Assembly: GCF_004331465.1 (NCBI RefSeq)
Contig: NZ_SJKB01000010.1
Coordinates: forward strand, 248,001-312,000
Origin: Kribbella pittospori
Lineage (GTDB): Bacteria > Actinomycetota > Actinomycetes > Propionibacteriales > Kribbellaceae
Length of the DNA: 64,000 bases
Direction: 5' to 3'
In this document: piece by piece, positions 50,276 to 59,214 of the stretch
How positions within the stretch are numbered: the stretch's first letter is position 1
How the letters are laid out: the number at the start of each line of letters is the position of its first letter
Notes under the pieces: generated by a model
Told to the model about the DNA's origin: nothing
Databases searched by the model: none
What the model saw: only the letters and a program-made list of their open reading frames with translations
Position numbers and translations under genes: made by a program

Positions 50276-50929
50276 TCAGCGGCCCTCGAGGTAGGTGAGG
50301 ACCGCCAGGACGCGACGATGGTCGTCGTCGGCCTCGGGCAGCTGGAGCTTCGTGAGGATGCTGCGGACGTGCTTCTCCACGGTGCCTTCGGTGACCCACA
50401 GTTGCCGGGCGACGCCGGCGTTCGATCGACCCTCGGCCACCAGCGCCAGCACTTCGCGTTCGCGTTCGGTGAGGACCGCGAGCGGATCCTGCCGGTGGCG
50501 AGAGTCCACGAGTTCCTTCACCAGCGCCGGGTCCACCACGGAGCCGCCCCGCGCAACCCGTTCCAGCGTCTCGACGAACTCGTCCACGTCCGTGACACGG
50601 CTCTTGAGGAGGTAGCCGACTCCTTGTCCACTGCCGAGGATCTGCATCGCGTGCTCGACCTCGACATGCGCGGAGAGCAGCAGGATGGCGGTCTGAGGAC
50701 GCTCCTGCCGGATCGCCTGCGCCACGTCCAGACCCTCGGTCGAGTGGCCGGGTGGCATTCGGATGTCGATGATCACCAGGTCCGGGAGGTGTTGCCGGAC
50801 GAGCGCCAGCAGTCCCGGGCCGTTGCCGGCCTGGCCGACGACCTCGAATCCCGAGCGCTCCAGCAGGCTCGCGAGCCCTTCCCGGAGCAGGACGTCGTCA
50901 TCCGCGATCGCCACTCGGGTCCGGCTCAT
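50276..50929 (-). CDS. NarL/LuxR family response regulator
   Basis: 217 residues. The receiver domain (about 1-120) has DDD near residue 10, phosphoacceptor Asp in LVIIDIRMPPG, and Ser/Lys in LLLSAHVE and YLLKSRV. A LuxR-type HTH (about 150-205) reads LTEREREVLALVAEGRSNAGVARQLWVTEGTVEKHVRSILTKLQL. It is a DNA-binding regulator, phosphorylated by a HisKA_3-type kinase such as that at 47674-49125. Target promoters are unknown; the shared 15-bp element in this region is one candidate. It is 24 bp downstream of the Ser/Thr kinase gene. Confidence 0.92.
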   Translation of the reverse strand: MSRTRVAIADDDVLLREGLASLLERSGFEVVGQAGNGPGLLALVRQHLPDLVIIDIRMPPGHSTEGLDVAQAIRQERPQTAILLLSAHVEVEHAMQILGSGQGVGYLLKSRVTDVDEFVETLERVARGGSVVDPALVKELVDSRHRQDPLAVLTEREREVLALVAEGRSNAGVARQLWVTEGTVEKHVRSILTKLQLPEADDDHRRVLAVLTYLEGR

Positions 50930-50953
50930 CTCGACTCCCTACGCCGCCTGGAC

Positions 50954-51817
50954 TCAGGTTAGCGCGAGGTCGAGGAGGGCAGTCCGGGCAGCGCCGATGG
51001 TGAGACGTGCGGCGGGGTCCTTGGCCAGCAGTCCGGCAATGACGGGGCGCACCCGACCTGCCCGCAGCCAGGGGCCGGGTGGGTTCTCGGCGACCGCGGT
51101 CAGCGTCGCCCACAGGCCGCCCTGGTCGAACGGCGTCCTGCCCTCGACGGCGGCGTACAGCGTCGCGCCGAGTGAGAACAGGTCGGACGGGGGCGCGGGC
51201 TCGTCGCCTCGGAGTTGCTCCGGGGACATGAACGCCGGACTGCCGGCGACCACACCGTGCGGCCAGTCGAAGTCCTCGTCGTGCATGCAGGCGACGCCGA
51301 AGTCGGTCAGCACCACCCGGCCGTCGGCACACAGTTGCACGTTGCCCGGTTTGACGTCGCGGTGGACGATGCCGGCCGCGTGGACACTCCGCAGTACGTC
51401 GAGCAGCCGCAGGGCGAGGCGGATCACCCGGTCGATCGACAGGGGTCCGTCGGTCGCGATCACCTGGGCCAGCGTCTGCCCGGACAGCGGCTCCATCACG
51501 ATCCAGGGGAGGCTGCCTTCGCGGACGAGGTCGAGGATCCTGACCACGCCGTCGTGAGTCACCCGGGCAGCGGTCCGCGCCTCGTTGAGCGACCGGGCTC
51601 GCGCCGCCCTGGCCTCTCCCACCGAACCGGTGTCGTTCGCCAGGTGCTGCTTGAGAGCGACCGGGCGGCACAACAGCTCGTCCTCGGCCAGCCAGACCCG
51701 TCCCATCGCCCCGCGTCCCAGCAGTGACCGAAGTCGGTACCGCCCGGCGACCAGCCGTCCCGACGGTGCGGTCACAGGCTCCGTGACGACTTCGGCGAGG
51801 TCCGCGACGGCGTTCAT
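50954..51817 (-). CDS. Serine/threonine protein kinase (soluble)
   Basis: 287 residues from ATG 51817 (GAAGGG 7 nt upstream). Complete PknB-like kinase fold: Gly-loop LLGRGAMGRVWLAED, Lys in RPVALKQHL, catalytic loop HRDVKPGNVQL, DFGVACMHDED, APE-equivalent GSPAFMSPEQLRGD, and DLFSLGATLYAAVEGRTPF. The protein ends with the kinase domain: no membrane helix or PASTA repeats, so it is cytosolic. It probably forms an operon with the NarL regulator, allowing cross-talk between Ser/Thr and two-component phosphorylation. Confidence 0.93.
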   Translation of the reverse strand: MNAVADLAEVVTEPVTAPSGRLVAGRYRLRSLLGRGAMGRVWLAEDELLCRPVALKQHLANDTGSVGEARAARARSLNEARTAARVTHDGVVRILDLVREGSLPWIVMEPLSGQTLAQVIATDGPLSIDRVIRLALRLLDVLRSVHAAGIVHRDVKPGNVQLCADGRVVLTDFGVACMHDEDFDWPHGVVAGSPAFMSPEQLRGDEPAPPSDLFSLGATLYAAVEGRTPFDQGGLWATLTAVAENPPGPWLRAGRVRPVIAGLLAKDPAARLTIGAARTALLDLALT

Positions 51818-51902
51818 GGGCTGACCCTTCGGATCTGGCGGTGTTCCGACCGTTCCAGCCTGCTGGGAAACCGCCGTCCGAGTCGTCAGGGCCTGCGGGC
51901 AT

Positions 51903-51918
51903 CCCATCTACCGGCTAG
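51903..51918 (-). promoter_or_regulatory. Shared element upstream of the kinase/lipoprotein divergent pair
   Basis: Reads CTAGCCGGTAGATGGG on the minus strand, 15 of 16 identical to 44206-44221. It lies between the divergent Ser/Thr kinase (51817) and lipoprotein (52031) genes and could serve either. Confidence 0.45.
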
Positions 51919-52030
51919 CAGGAAGGCGAGCTGGGTGCCAGCCGCAGACCTGCTCCGCGCTCTGAACCCGTCCGTTCGATCCGGCCGTGTGAGGGTGTCG
52001 AATGATCAACAGCGCAAGGAGAAACCTGAA

Positions 52031-52549
52031 ATGAAGCGCATTGCCCTCTTCGCCGGCACAGCTGTGCTCGGGCTGTCCACCCTGGCAGCCTGCGGCAATG
52101 GTTCGAGCTCGGCGCCCGCGCCGCAGAGCACGCCCGCCGCGTCGGCGTCCAACGCTCCGGCGAAGGTGTCCACGGCCACCGCCGGGAACTTTGGCAAGAT
52201 CGTTGTCGACGGCACCGGCCGCACGCTGTACGTGTACGACCTGGACACCGCCAAGCCGTCCAAGTCCAACTGCTACACCGGCTGCGCCGCGCTCTGGCCG
52301 CCGTTCCTCGCAGGTACCGGCAAGCCGCAGGTGAGCGGGGTCGACCCGTCGCTGGTGGGCACGGTGGCGCGGACCGACGGCACCAAGCAGGTCACGCTGG
52401 CCGGATGGCCGCTCTACCACTTCGCCAACGACTCCAAGGCCGGCGACGTGAACGGCCAGGGCGTCGACGGCACCTGGTGGGTGGACTCGACGAGCGGCCA
52501 GAAGATCACCACCCAGGCGTCCTCGTCTGGCGGCAACCTCGGCTACTGA
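52031..52549 (+). CDS. Lipoprotein with COG4315-type repeats
   Basis: 172 residues from ATG 52031 (AAGGAG upstream). A lipoprotein signal with lipobox LAAC (MKRIALFAGTAVLGLSTLAACG) is followed by a Ser/Ala/Pro linker. Then come two secreted repeats of the COG4315 family: GKIVVDGTGRTLYVYDLDT...CYTGCAALWPPFLAG and QVTLAGWPLYHFANDSKAGDVNGQGVDGTWWV. The protein is anchored on the outer face of the membrane; the function is unknown. It follows the signalling cluster with the nearby LspA-like gene. Confidence 0.87.
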   Translation: MKRIALFAGTAVLGLSTLAACGNGSSSAPAPQSTPAASASNAPAKVSTATAGNFGKIVVDGTGRTLYVYDLDTAKPSKSNCYTGCAALWPPFLAGTGKPQVSGVDPSLVGTVARTDGTKQVTLAGWPLYHFANDSKAGDVNGQGVDGTWWVDSTSGQKITTQASSSGGNLGY

Positions 52550-52573
52550 GTCGTTCTTCCGTACGCTGGGGCG

Positions 52574-53674
52574 ATGAGTGCAACGGTGCCGCGTACGGTG
52601 CTCAGCCGTCGTGCCTTGAATCGGGCGTTGCTCCAGCGTCAGCAGTTGCTGGACCGGGGGAGCGGATCGGCGACCGAGCTGATCGAGCGGTTGGTGGGGC
52701 TCCAGGCTCAGGCACCGCTGGCGCCGTACGTCGCGCTGTGGTCGAGGCTCGAGGGCTTCGACCCGGAGGAGCTGTCCGAGCTGCTGAGATCGCGCCGGTT
52801 CGTGCGTTCTTCGTTGATGCGAGCAACGATTCATCTCGTCACCGCCGAGGACTGCCTGTCGTTGTGGCAGCTCCTGCATCCGGTCGCGGACCGAGGGCTG
52901 AGGGGTGCCTTCGGCAAGCAACTGGCCGGCGCCGACATCGACGCGGTCGTTGCCTACGGCACTGAGCTGCTGAGCCAAGAGCCGTACACCCGCAGCCGTC
53001 TGCGCGAAGTGCTCGGTGAGCGCTGGCCGGACTGGGACGCCACGGCGATGGCTTACGCCGTGAGCTACCTGGCCGGCACGGTCCACGTCACCCCTCGCGG
53101 GCTCTGGGGCGAGAACGGTCCTGCTGCCCTGCAGACGATGGAGAGCTGGCTCGGACGGTCACCGGTGGCTGATCGCCCGATCGACTCGCTCGTACTGCGG
53201 TATCTGGCGGCGTTCGGTCCCGCGAGCGTGGCCGACGTACAGACGTGGTCCGGGCTGACCAAGCTGCGGGAGGTCGCGGATCGGCTCGAGCTGCGGGTGT
53301 ACGCCGATGACGAGGGGCGGGAGCTGTACGACGTACCGGATGGGTCACTGCCTGATCCGGAGACGCCTGCGCCGGTGCGATTCCTGCCGGAGTACGACAA
53401 CCTGCTGCTCTCGCACGCGGATCGCCGGCGGGTCAATCCGTCCGGGCGGACGATCCCGCTGCCACCCGGCAACGGCGCGGCGATGGGCACGCTCCTCCTC
53501 GACGGCGACTACCAGGCCGACTGGCGTCACCATCACGGCAAGGAGCCGAGTCTGCGGATCACACCCCACCGGCCACTGACCACGGATGAGCGGGAGGCGA
53601 TCGAGCTCGAAGGCGCTCGGCTCCTCACCCTGATCGGTAACGAAGTCACACCGATCACCTTTGCAACGGACTAG
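52574..53674 (+). CDS. Winged-helix DNA-binding domain protein (AlkZ/YcaQ superfamily)
   Basis: 366 residues. Matches the winged-helix family containing DNA glycosylase-like AlkZ/YcaQ: LSRRALNRALLQRQQLLDRGSG...LIERLVGLQAQAPLAPYVALWSRLEGF, FVRSSLMRATIHLVTAEDCLSLW, FGPASVADVQTWSGL, FLPEYDNLLLSHADRRRV. Members act on damaged or crosslinked DNA (AlkZ: azinomycin repair), but this branch is uncharacterised. A second member lies at 62779-63993. The end overlaps the decayed methyltransferase by 20 bp. Confidence 0.85.
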   Translation: MSATVPRTVLSRRALNRALLQRQQLLDRGSGSATELIERLVGLQAQAPLAPYVALWSRLEGFDPEELSELLRSRRFVRSSLMRATIHLVTAEDCLSLWQLLHPVADRGLRGAFGKQLAGADIDAVVAYGTELLSQEPYTRSRLREVLGERWPDWDATAMAYAVSYLAGTVHVTPRGLWGENGPAALQTMESWLGRSPVADRPIDSLVLRYLAAFGPASVADVQTWSGLTKLREVADRLELRVYADDEGRELYDVPDGSLPDPETPAPVRFLPEYDNLLLSHADRRRVNPSGRTIPLPPGNGAAMGTLLLDGDYQADWRHHHGKEPSLRITPHRPLTTDEREAIELEGARLLTLIGNEVTPITFATD

Positions 53675-54409
53675 GGGCCCGGGCGAAGACAAGGAGGGAC
53701 CGGCCTGAGGTCAGGCGCCGGCGTTCTTCCAGCGACAAGCCGACCGACGCGGCCAGCGCTTGCAGGTCGTCGTGCGTGCGTTCGCCTCCGCCGAAGAGCA
53801 CGAACAGCCTGGGCGGCTCGAGCCGGACCGGGGCGTTCGACGAGTACGCCGTTCAGGTGCGGCCAAGCTCGCAGGAGGCGGTAGAGGAGGGTGGCCCCGT
53901 CCACCGCCCAGATCCGCAATGCTGCCCAGCCGCCCCCACAGCGGATCGTCGACTAGCTCGTCCGCCCACTCCGCGGCCCGGGCGGTCATCAACGTGTCGA
54001 ACGAGCCCGACAGCACAGGATCGTCGTCGAAGACTGCCCAAGGATCCGGTCTGCGCCGTCGGCCCAGTACTGGCGCCAGACAGTCGTCCACGAAGGACCT
54101 GTCCATCCGACCGGCCGCGCCACTCCAGTCCAACCGGGCCGCGTACGATCCCGTCCGGTCCGAGATGCGCCGGCCGAGGTCGGTCGACGACACCACGCCG
54201 TTCGCGTCCACAGCGAGAATTCCGCGTACGGCGAGGAATCGCACCAGTCGCCGCAGGACCGAGTCGTCGATCCCCAAGCCGATCGCCAGTTGGCCCATCG
54301 GAGTGGGCTCCGCGGGGAGCAGGCCGATCGTGACCGCGACCCGAACGACGACAGGGGTCACCAGATCAGTCACCTGGTCCGGACTCGGCGCTGAGATCGG
54401 CTGAGGCAT
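53655..54409 (-). pseudogene. Decayed O-methyltransferase pseudogene
   Basis: The N-terminal frame (from 54409) shows a plant-type O-methyltransferase dimerisation domain (VTPVVVRVAVTIGLLPAEPTPMGQLAIGLGIDDSVLRRLVRFLAVRGILAVDANGVVSSTDLGRRI). It continues to the SAM motif SIADLGGGRG, then shifts frame: ATLLYRLLRAWPHLNGVLVERPGPARAA is in a second frame. The last piece (RLFVLFGGGERTHDDLQALAASVGLSLEERRRL) is in a third. About 80-100 central residues, including the rest of the SAM fold, are missing. At least one frameshift plus a deletion make it nonfunctional. Confidence 0.75.
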
Positions 54410-54504
54410 GGCGCCAGCATCTGCTCGACCTCAGTGATCACTCGCACGGTGGCAGGAACTCGCCACCGGGGAGCAGGACCCTCCGTCGAGGCCAGAATGG
54501 ACGG

Positions 54505-55233
54505 ATGACACGGAGGCCCGAGCCGGTCGAGCAGATGACGCATGCCCTGGAGCAGGGTAGGCGCCGGGTCCGGCTGGGGGCGACCGCACCGGCGCACACC
54601 GTGCGTGGGTCGCAGGCGTCGCTCTGGGACACCATCACGAAGCTGCGGGCGCAGGCGCGCCGGGAGATCCTCAGCTTCGACGACACCAGCTACCTGCTGG
54701 CCCACGACGTACCGGATCCGATCCAGCGGCGCGGTCCGGCGACTCTCCGCGCGGCACTCGGCCGCGGTGCCAGAGTGCGTCAGGTCACTTCGCGAGCAGG
54801 TTTGCTCGCCGACCAGCAGCTCGGGGCGATCGTCTACCGATCCGGCGGCGAGGCGCGGGTGGTGGACGCGGTGCCGCTCAAGGTTTCGATCATCGATCGG
54901 CACACGGTCCTGCTGCCGTTGAACTCGACGGTGCTGGCGGACGGGTTCCAGATCGTGCAGGACCCGAGTGTCGTCGGCGCACTCGTGGCAGTCCACCAGC
55001 ATCTGTGGAACGCCGGACTCGACCCGGAGGGCATCGATCGGGACCTGCCTCCACCGCACCTCGCCATCATCCTGCCGGCGCTGGCTTCGGGTGCCCCCGA
55101 CGAGGTCGCGGCGCCCCGGCTCGGTCTCTCACCGCGCACCTACAGTCGCCGGGTCGCAGAGTTGCTCAAGGTCCTCGGCGTGCACAGCCGCTTCCAGGCC
55201 GGCGCGGAGGCGATTCGCCGCGGCTGGCTCTGA
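54505..55233 (+). CDS. TrmB/LuxR-type transcriptional regulator
   Basis: 242 residues. A short N-terminus is followed by a TrmB-like effector domain (LRAQARREILSFDD, ALGRGARVRQVTSRAGLLADQQLGAIVYRSGGEARVVDAVPLKVSIIDRHTVLLPL). A C-terminal LuxR-like HTH follows (AAPRLGLSPRTYSRRVAELLKVLGVHSRFQAGAEAIRRGWL). The protein lacks the usual N-terminal TrmB winged helix. It is divergent from the decayed O-methyltransferase, which was probably its target, as such regulators often pair with methyltransferase genes. Confidence 0.8.
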   Translation: MTRRPEPVEQMTHALEQGRRRVRLGATAPAHTVRGSQASLWDTITKLRAQARREILSFDDTSYLLAHDVPDPIQRRGPATLRAALGRGARVRQVTSRAGLLADQQLGAIVYRSGGEARVVDAVPLKVSIIDRHTVLLPLNSTVLADGFQIVQDPSVVGALVAVHQHLWNAGLDPEGIDRDLPPPHLAIILPALASGAPDEVAAPRLGLSPRTYSRRVAELLKVLGVHSRFQAGAEAIRRGWL

Positions 55234-55365
55234 ACCCCGGCCGTGCGGAGCAGGTGGCGAGTTGACGCCAGATCAGCGCCGCGCCCCCTCGGCCACCGCA
55301 GGGTGGTTGCGACGGCGTCCCGCGGGCTGCACAACCAGCCGGGGGTGCCTGCGGGAGCCGTCGCC

Positions 55366-55530
55366 AGCTACGGGTACGCCGTCACCGTGGTTGAGCGCGC
55401 GCCCAGCCTGCGGCCAGGTGGACAAGCGGTCGACCTGCGCGGCGCCGCCCGGACCGTGATCGAACGGATGGGCCTGCTGGACCAGGCCGCCAAAGCAGCA
55501 GATATCTCGCTCCCCGACGTACACCTGTAG
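55366..55530 (+). pseudogene. Fragment of an FAD-dependent monooxygenase
   Basis: About 54 codons (YGYAVTVVERAPSLRPGGQAVDLRGAARTVIERMGLLDQAA) match the N-terminal FAD-binding region of class A flavin monooxygenases. The preceding GxGxxG strand is absent and the frame stops after ISLPDVHL, so over 300 residues are missing. The rest of the 55234-55565 gap holds nothing recognisable. With the adjacent methyltransferase pseudogene, it looks like the remnant of a decayed secondary-metabolism segment. Confidence 0.65.
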
Positions 55531-55565
55531 GGCTGCTCCTGGCGTAGGGGAGGAGGATGCAAGGC

Positions 55566-56591
55566 ATGAGAGCTATCACGTACGCGCGTTCCGGAGATCC
55601 TTCTGTTCTCGAGCTCGGGGAGAGGCCGGTCGCCGAGCCGGGCGATGGTGAGGTGCGGATCCGGGTGATGGTGTCGGGGGTCAATCCGACGGACTGGAAG
55701 TCGCGGACCGGCTCCTACGGCGGTGGACCGGAGGAGGCGACCGTGCCCAACCACGACGGCGCCGGGGTGATCGACGCGGTCGGCGCTGGTGTGGACGGTC
55801 TGGCCGTGGGTGACCGTGTCTGGGTCACTCTGGCCGGCGACGGCCGGCCGGCCAGCGGCACCGCCCAGGAGTTCACTGTCGTGCCCGCCGGCCGCGTCTT
55901 CCCCTTGCCGGCGAACGCGGACTTCGAGCTCGGCGCCAGTACAGGCATTCCTGCCATCACGGCACACCGCGCGTTGACGGTCGGCGACGGCGGTGCGGGG
56001 CGGATCCGGCCGGGCGCTTTGTCCGGCCGGACCGTCTTGGTCGCCGGGGGAGCCGGTGCGGTGGGCAATGCCGCGATCCAGCTCGCCCGGTGGGCCGGCG
56101 CGACCGTGATCTCGACGGTCAGCAGAGAGTCGAAGGCAACGCTCGCGACGGCCGCCGGCGCTCACCACGTCGTCGACTACACGAAGTCCGACGCGGCCGA
56201 CGTGATCAGGAGGGTCGCTCCCGATGGTGTCGACCTCGTCGTCGAGGTCGCCGCGGGTGCGAACGCCGAGCTCGACCTCGCCGTACTCCGTCCGCGCGGG
56301 ACGATCTCGATCTACGCCAACGACGGCGGTGTGCCGTTCGAGCTCGACGTACGGCGGAACATGGGCCTCAACACCCGCTACCAGTTCGTCCTGCTCTACA
56401 CGCTCGGCTGGGACCGGATCACGGCCGCCGCGGAAGACATCAACCACGCCATCGAGGACGACGCCTACCGGGTCGGCGAGCAGGCCGGCCTCCCGCTGCA
56501 CCGCTACCCACTCGAGGACACCGCCGCCGCCCACGCGGCCGTCGAGAACAACGCGGTCGGCAAGGTCCTGATCACCGTCGCAGCGACCTGA
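55566..56591 (+). CDS. NADPH:quinone reductase-like (MDR superfamily) oxidoreductase
   Basis: 341 residues from ATG 55566 (GAGGAGG 9 nt upstream; ATG 55557 is an alternative). GroES-like N-domain (VSGVNPTDWKSRTGSYGG, PNHDGAGVIDAVGAGVDGLAVGDRVWV) and Rossmann domain with VLVAGGAGAVGNAAIQLARWAGATVI. The zinc ligands of alcohol dehydrogenases are missing, so it is a zinc-free NADPH-dependent quinone or enone reductase (QOR/CurA branch). It is cytosolic. A short hairpin follows its stop. Confidence 0.9.
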   Translation: MRAITYARSGDPSVLELGERPVAEPGDGEVRIRVMVSGVNPTDWKSRTGSYGGGPEEATVPNHDGAGVIDAVGAGVDGLAVGDRVWVTLAGDGRPASGTAQEFTVVPAGRVFPLPANADFELGASTGIPAITAHRALTVGDGGAGRIRPGALSGRTVLVAGGAGAVGNAAIQLARWAGATVISTVSRESKATLATAAGAHHVVDYTKSDAADVIRRVAPDGVDLVVEVAAGANAELDLAVLRPRGTISIYANDGGVPFELDVRRNMGLNTRYQFVLLYTLGWDRITAAAEDINHAIEDDAYRVGEQAGLPLHRYPLEDTAAAHAAVENNAVGKVLITVAAT

Positions 56592-56599
56592 CCGACGGC

Positions 56600-56614
56600 G
56601 GGAGGATTCCTCCC
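56600..56614 (+). terminator. Short hairpin after the quinone-reductase-like gene
   Basis: GGGAGG-ATT-CCTCCC is a perfect 6-bp stem with a 3-nt loop, 8 bp after the stop codon. It has a GC-rich stem and no U-tract. It separates this gene from the galactosidase promoter region, where TTGACA (56622-56627) lies inside the dyad TACTT-GACAG-AAGTA (56619-56633). Confidence 0.5.
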
Positions 56615-56706
56615 CACATACTTGACAGAAGTAAGTAAAGGCCTCAGGGTTCAGATATCCTATCCGATTCGCTTCGTCGGGGAACCCGTAGAGAGGTCAG
56701 CCGCTC

Positions 56707-59169
56707 ATGACCAGATTCCTTCGAAACAAGGCGATCCGAGGACCACTCGTGGCGCTCGCCGTCGCCGCTCTCCTCCCGGTCGGCCTGACCGCTGCGTCGT
56801 CCGCAGGTGCCGCTCCGCCGCAGACGGTCACCGCGGCGGCGAGTACGACGTACCCGCCGGCGGGTGAGCAGGCGCGGAAGCCGTACATGGGCTGGAGCAG
56901 CTACAGCATGCAGGTGTACTCGCCGACCGGCGGTAGCTGGATCACCGCCGACCAGATCGAGGCGCAGTCGGATGCGATGCACCAGAAGCTGCAGCCGTAC
57001 GGGTACGAGTACATCAACATCGACGCCGGCTGGAACGGCGGCATCGACGACTACGGCCGGCCGGTGCCCAGCAAGACGTTGTACCCCGACGGCCTGCAGG
57101 CGGTGATCGACCACGTCCACGCGAACGGCCAGAAGATCGGGCTCTACGGCATCCCCGGCATCTCGAAGGCGATGCTCGACGCCAACCTTCCGGTGTACGG
57201 CGCCCCTGGCTGTACGACGGGAGACCTCGCCGTCCAACCGCTGCAGAAGGGCGACTACTGGGGCTTCGGGTACCGGATCGACGTCGCGAAGCCGTGCGCG
57301 CAGGCGTACATCAACTCGATCGCCGATCTCTACGCCAGCTGGGGCGTCAACTTCCTGAAGTTCGACAGCGTGACCCCGGGCTCAGGGGTCAGCGACCTGT
57401 CCATGGACGCCCGCGACGAGGTCAAGGCCTGGTCGCAGGCTCTCGCCAAGCACGGCATCTGGCTCGAGCTCTCCTGGGCTCTCGACATCAACTACGCGGA
57501 CTACTGGAAGCAGTACGCGAACGGGTGGCGGATCGACTGGGACGTCGAGTGCTACTGCCCTGGTGAGGCGCTCACGACGTGGCAGAACGTCGCGCGACTG
57601 TTCCCCAAGCTCGCGGACTGGTGGCGCCACGGCGGGCCGGGTGGCTGGAACGACCTCGACTCCCTGGACGTCGGCAACGGCACGATGGACGGGCTGACGA
57701 AGGACGAGCGACGTACGGCGGCGACGCTGTGGGCAGTGTCCGCGGCCCCGTTCTACATCGGCAACGACATGACCAAGCTGGATTCGTACGGCCTCGAACT
57801 GCTGACCAACCGCGAGGTGATCGCGGTCAACCAGGCCGGGCGGCCGGCTCAGCCGGTGTCCACCAAGACCAACCGGCAGACGTGGTACTCGCTCAACGCG
57901 GACGGCTCGTACACCGTTGCCCTGTTCAACCTCGGGACCACCGAGGCCAACATGACGGTGAACTGGGCGGACCTCGGACTGGACGGTTCCGCGAAGGTTC
58001 GCGACCTGTGGGCGAAGAAGGATCTGGGTCAGTTCGCGTCCGGCTACACCGCGGCGACCGTGCCGCCGCACGGGACCCGGCTGTTGACCGTCACGCCGCA
58101 GAAGAACTCGAAGGTCAGCGTCAACGACGACGATCTGCGCGTGTCGTACGACGGAACCTGGCAGCGCAACGGCAACTTCGAGGTACCGGCTGTTTCCGAG
58201 CCGCTGACGGTCGCGGTGACCGATTCTTCGGCAGCGAAGGCCGGGACATCGACCAATGCCGGCGTACGGACGATCTCGGTCAACAACGACAACCCGGAGA
58301 TTGTCTACACGGGTTCGTGGAGCCGGAGCACGGGTCGCGGGCTCGGCGACTATCAGGACGACGTGCAGTACACCGAGGCCAACGGCGACGCGTTCACGTA
58401 CAGCTTCGTCGGCACCGGGGTCGACTACGTGACCGAGACGCACGAGTCGCAAGGCGATGTCGAGATCTACATCGACGGTGCGCTCAAGGCGACGGTCGAC
58501 ACTCATCGCGACCCGGCCGACGGCCGCGGTGCGCAGCAGGTCGTGTACAGCATCTCGGACCTGCCGAACGGAACTCACACGATCCGCGGTGTGAAGAAGT
58601 CCGGCCAGTTCATGCTGCTCGACAAGCTGAACGTGCGGCAGGAGAGCCTGCTGAATCCGGACACGGCGGCGTTCGACAAGAACCCGTCCGCACAGGCCGA
58701 TGTCAGTGTCCAGATCGGGCGCGACCCGGCTGAACTGGACGGGATCGCGAAGGGCGGCAAGGACCTCGTCAAGGGAACCGACTACACCGTCGACGGGACG
58801 GCCGTGACGATCAGCAAGACGTACCTCGCGGCCCAGCCCGTCGGCAGCACGGTGCTCGACTTCAGGTTCCGCGGCGACCACCACGACGACGTGCACTACG
58901 CCACCGCGAACGGTGCGGCGATCGACTTCGCCTTCCGCGGCACCGGCGTCGAGTGGCTCACCGCACTCGGCCCGGACCAGGGCGACGCCGACGTCTACCT
59001 CGACGGCAAGCTCGTACGCCGGGTGAACCTCGCCAACGATGCACGCGTCACGGCCCGCCCGGCCATCACCCAAACGGGTCTGACGAACGGCGACCACACC
59101 CTGCGCATCGTCAAGGTCTCAGGCGACGTACTGCGCAACGACGTCATCCGCTACACCACCGGAAAGTAG
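56707..59169 (+). CDS. Secreted GH27 alpha-galactosidase with C-terminal binding modules
   Basis: 820 residues. Sec signal peptide (VALAVAALLPVGLTAASSAGA). The GH27 barrel (about 58-390) has MGWSSYSMQV, YINIDAGWNGG, nucleophile Asp220 in NFLKFDSV and acid/base Asp279 in WRIDWDVE. A beta-sandwich domain C follows (about 395-465), then two related carbohydrate-binding-like modules (DYQDDVQYTEANGDAFTYSFVGTGVDYVTE; DHHDDVHYATANGAAIDFAFRGTGVEWL) flanking an X2-like segment (NPDTAAFDKNPSAQADVSV). It hydrolyses terminal alpha-galactosides outside the cell. It ends at a strong terminator. Confidence 0.94.
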   Translation: MTRFLRNKAIRGPLVALAVAALLPVGLTAASSAGAAPPQTVTAAASTTYPPAGEQARKPYMGWSSYSMQVYSPTGGSWITADQIEAQSDAMHQKLQPYGYEYINIDAGWNGGIDDYGRPVPSKTLYPDGLQAVIDHVHANGQKIGLYGIPGISKAMLDANLPVYGAPGCTTGDLAVQPLQKGDYWGFGYRIDVAKPCAQAYINSIADLYASWGVNFLKFDSVTPGSGVSDLSMDARDEVKAWSQALAKHGIWLELSWALDINYADYWKQYANGWRIDWDVECYCPGEALTTWQNVARLFPKLADWWRHGGPGGWNDLDSLDVGNGTMDGLTKDERRTAATLWAVSAAPFYIGNDMTKLDSYGLELLTNREVIAVNQAGRPAQPVSTKTNRQTWYSLNADGSYTVALFNLGTTEANMTVNWADLGLDGSAKVRDLWAKKDLGQFASGYTAATVPPHGTRLLTVTPQKNSKVSVNDDDLRVSYDGTWQRNGNFEVPAVSEPLTVAVTDSSAAKAGTSTNAGVRTISVNNDNPEIVYTGSWSRSTGRGLGDYQDDVQYTEANGDAFTYSFVGTGVDYVTETHESQGDVEIYIDGALKATVDTHRDPADGRGAQQVVYSISDLPNGTHTIRGVKKSGQFMLLDKLNVRQESLLNPDTAAFDKNPSAQADVSVQIGRDPAELDGIAKGGKDLVKGTDYTVDGTAVTISKTYLAAQPVGSTVLDFRFRGDHHDDVHYATANGAAIDFAFRGTGVEWLTALGPDQGDADVYLDGKLVRRVNLANDARVTARPAITQTGLTNGDHTLRIVKVSGDVLRNDVIRYTTGK

Positions 59170-59175
59170 CCGCAG

Positions 59176-59208
59176 GCAACGGCGGCGCCACCCTGGCGCC
59201 GCCGTTGC
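59176..59208. terminator. Bidirectional hairpin terminator
   Basis: A perfect 15-bp stem (GCAACGGCGGCGCCA with its complement at 59194-59208) and a 3-nt loop lie 6 bp after the galactosidase stop and 6 bp before the convergent SDR stop. It serves both genes. Confidence 0.85.
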
Positions 59209-59214
59209 ATCGGA

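Noticed and set aside
57382..59097. 571-codon minus-strand frame inside the galactosidase gene
   Set aside because: An antisense shadow. The GH27 protein on the plus strand has intact catalytic residues.
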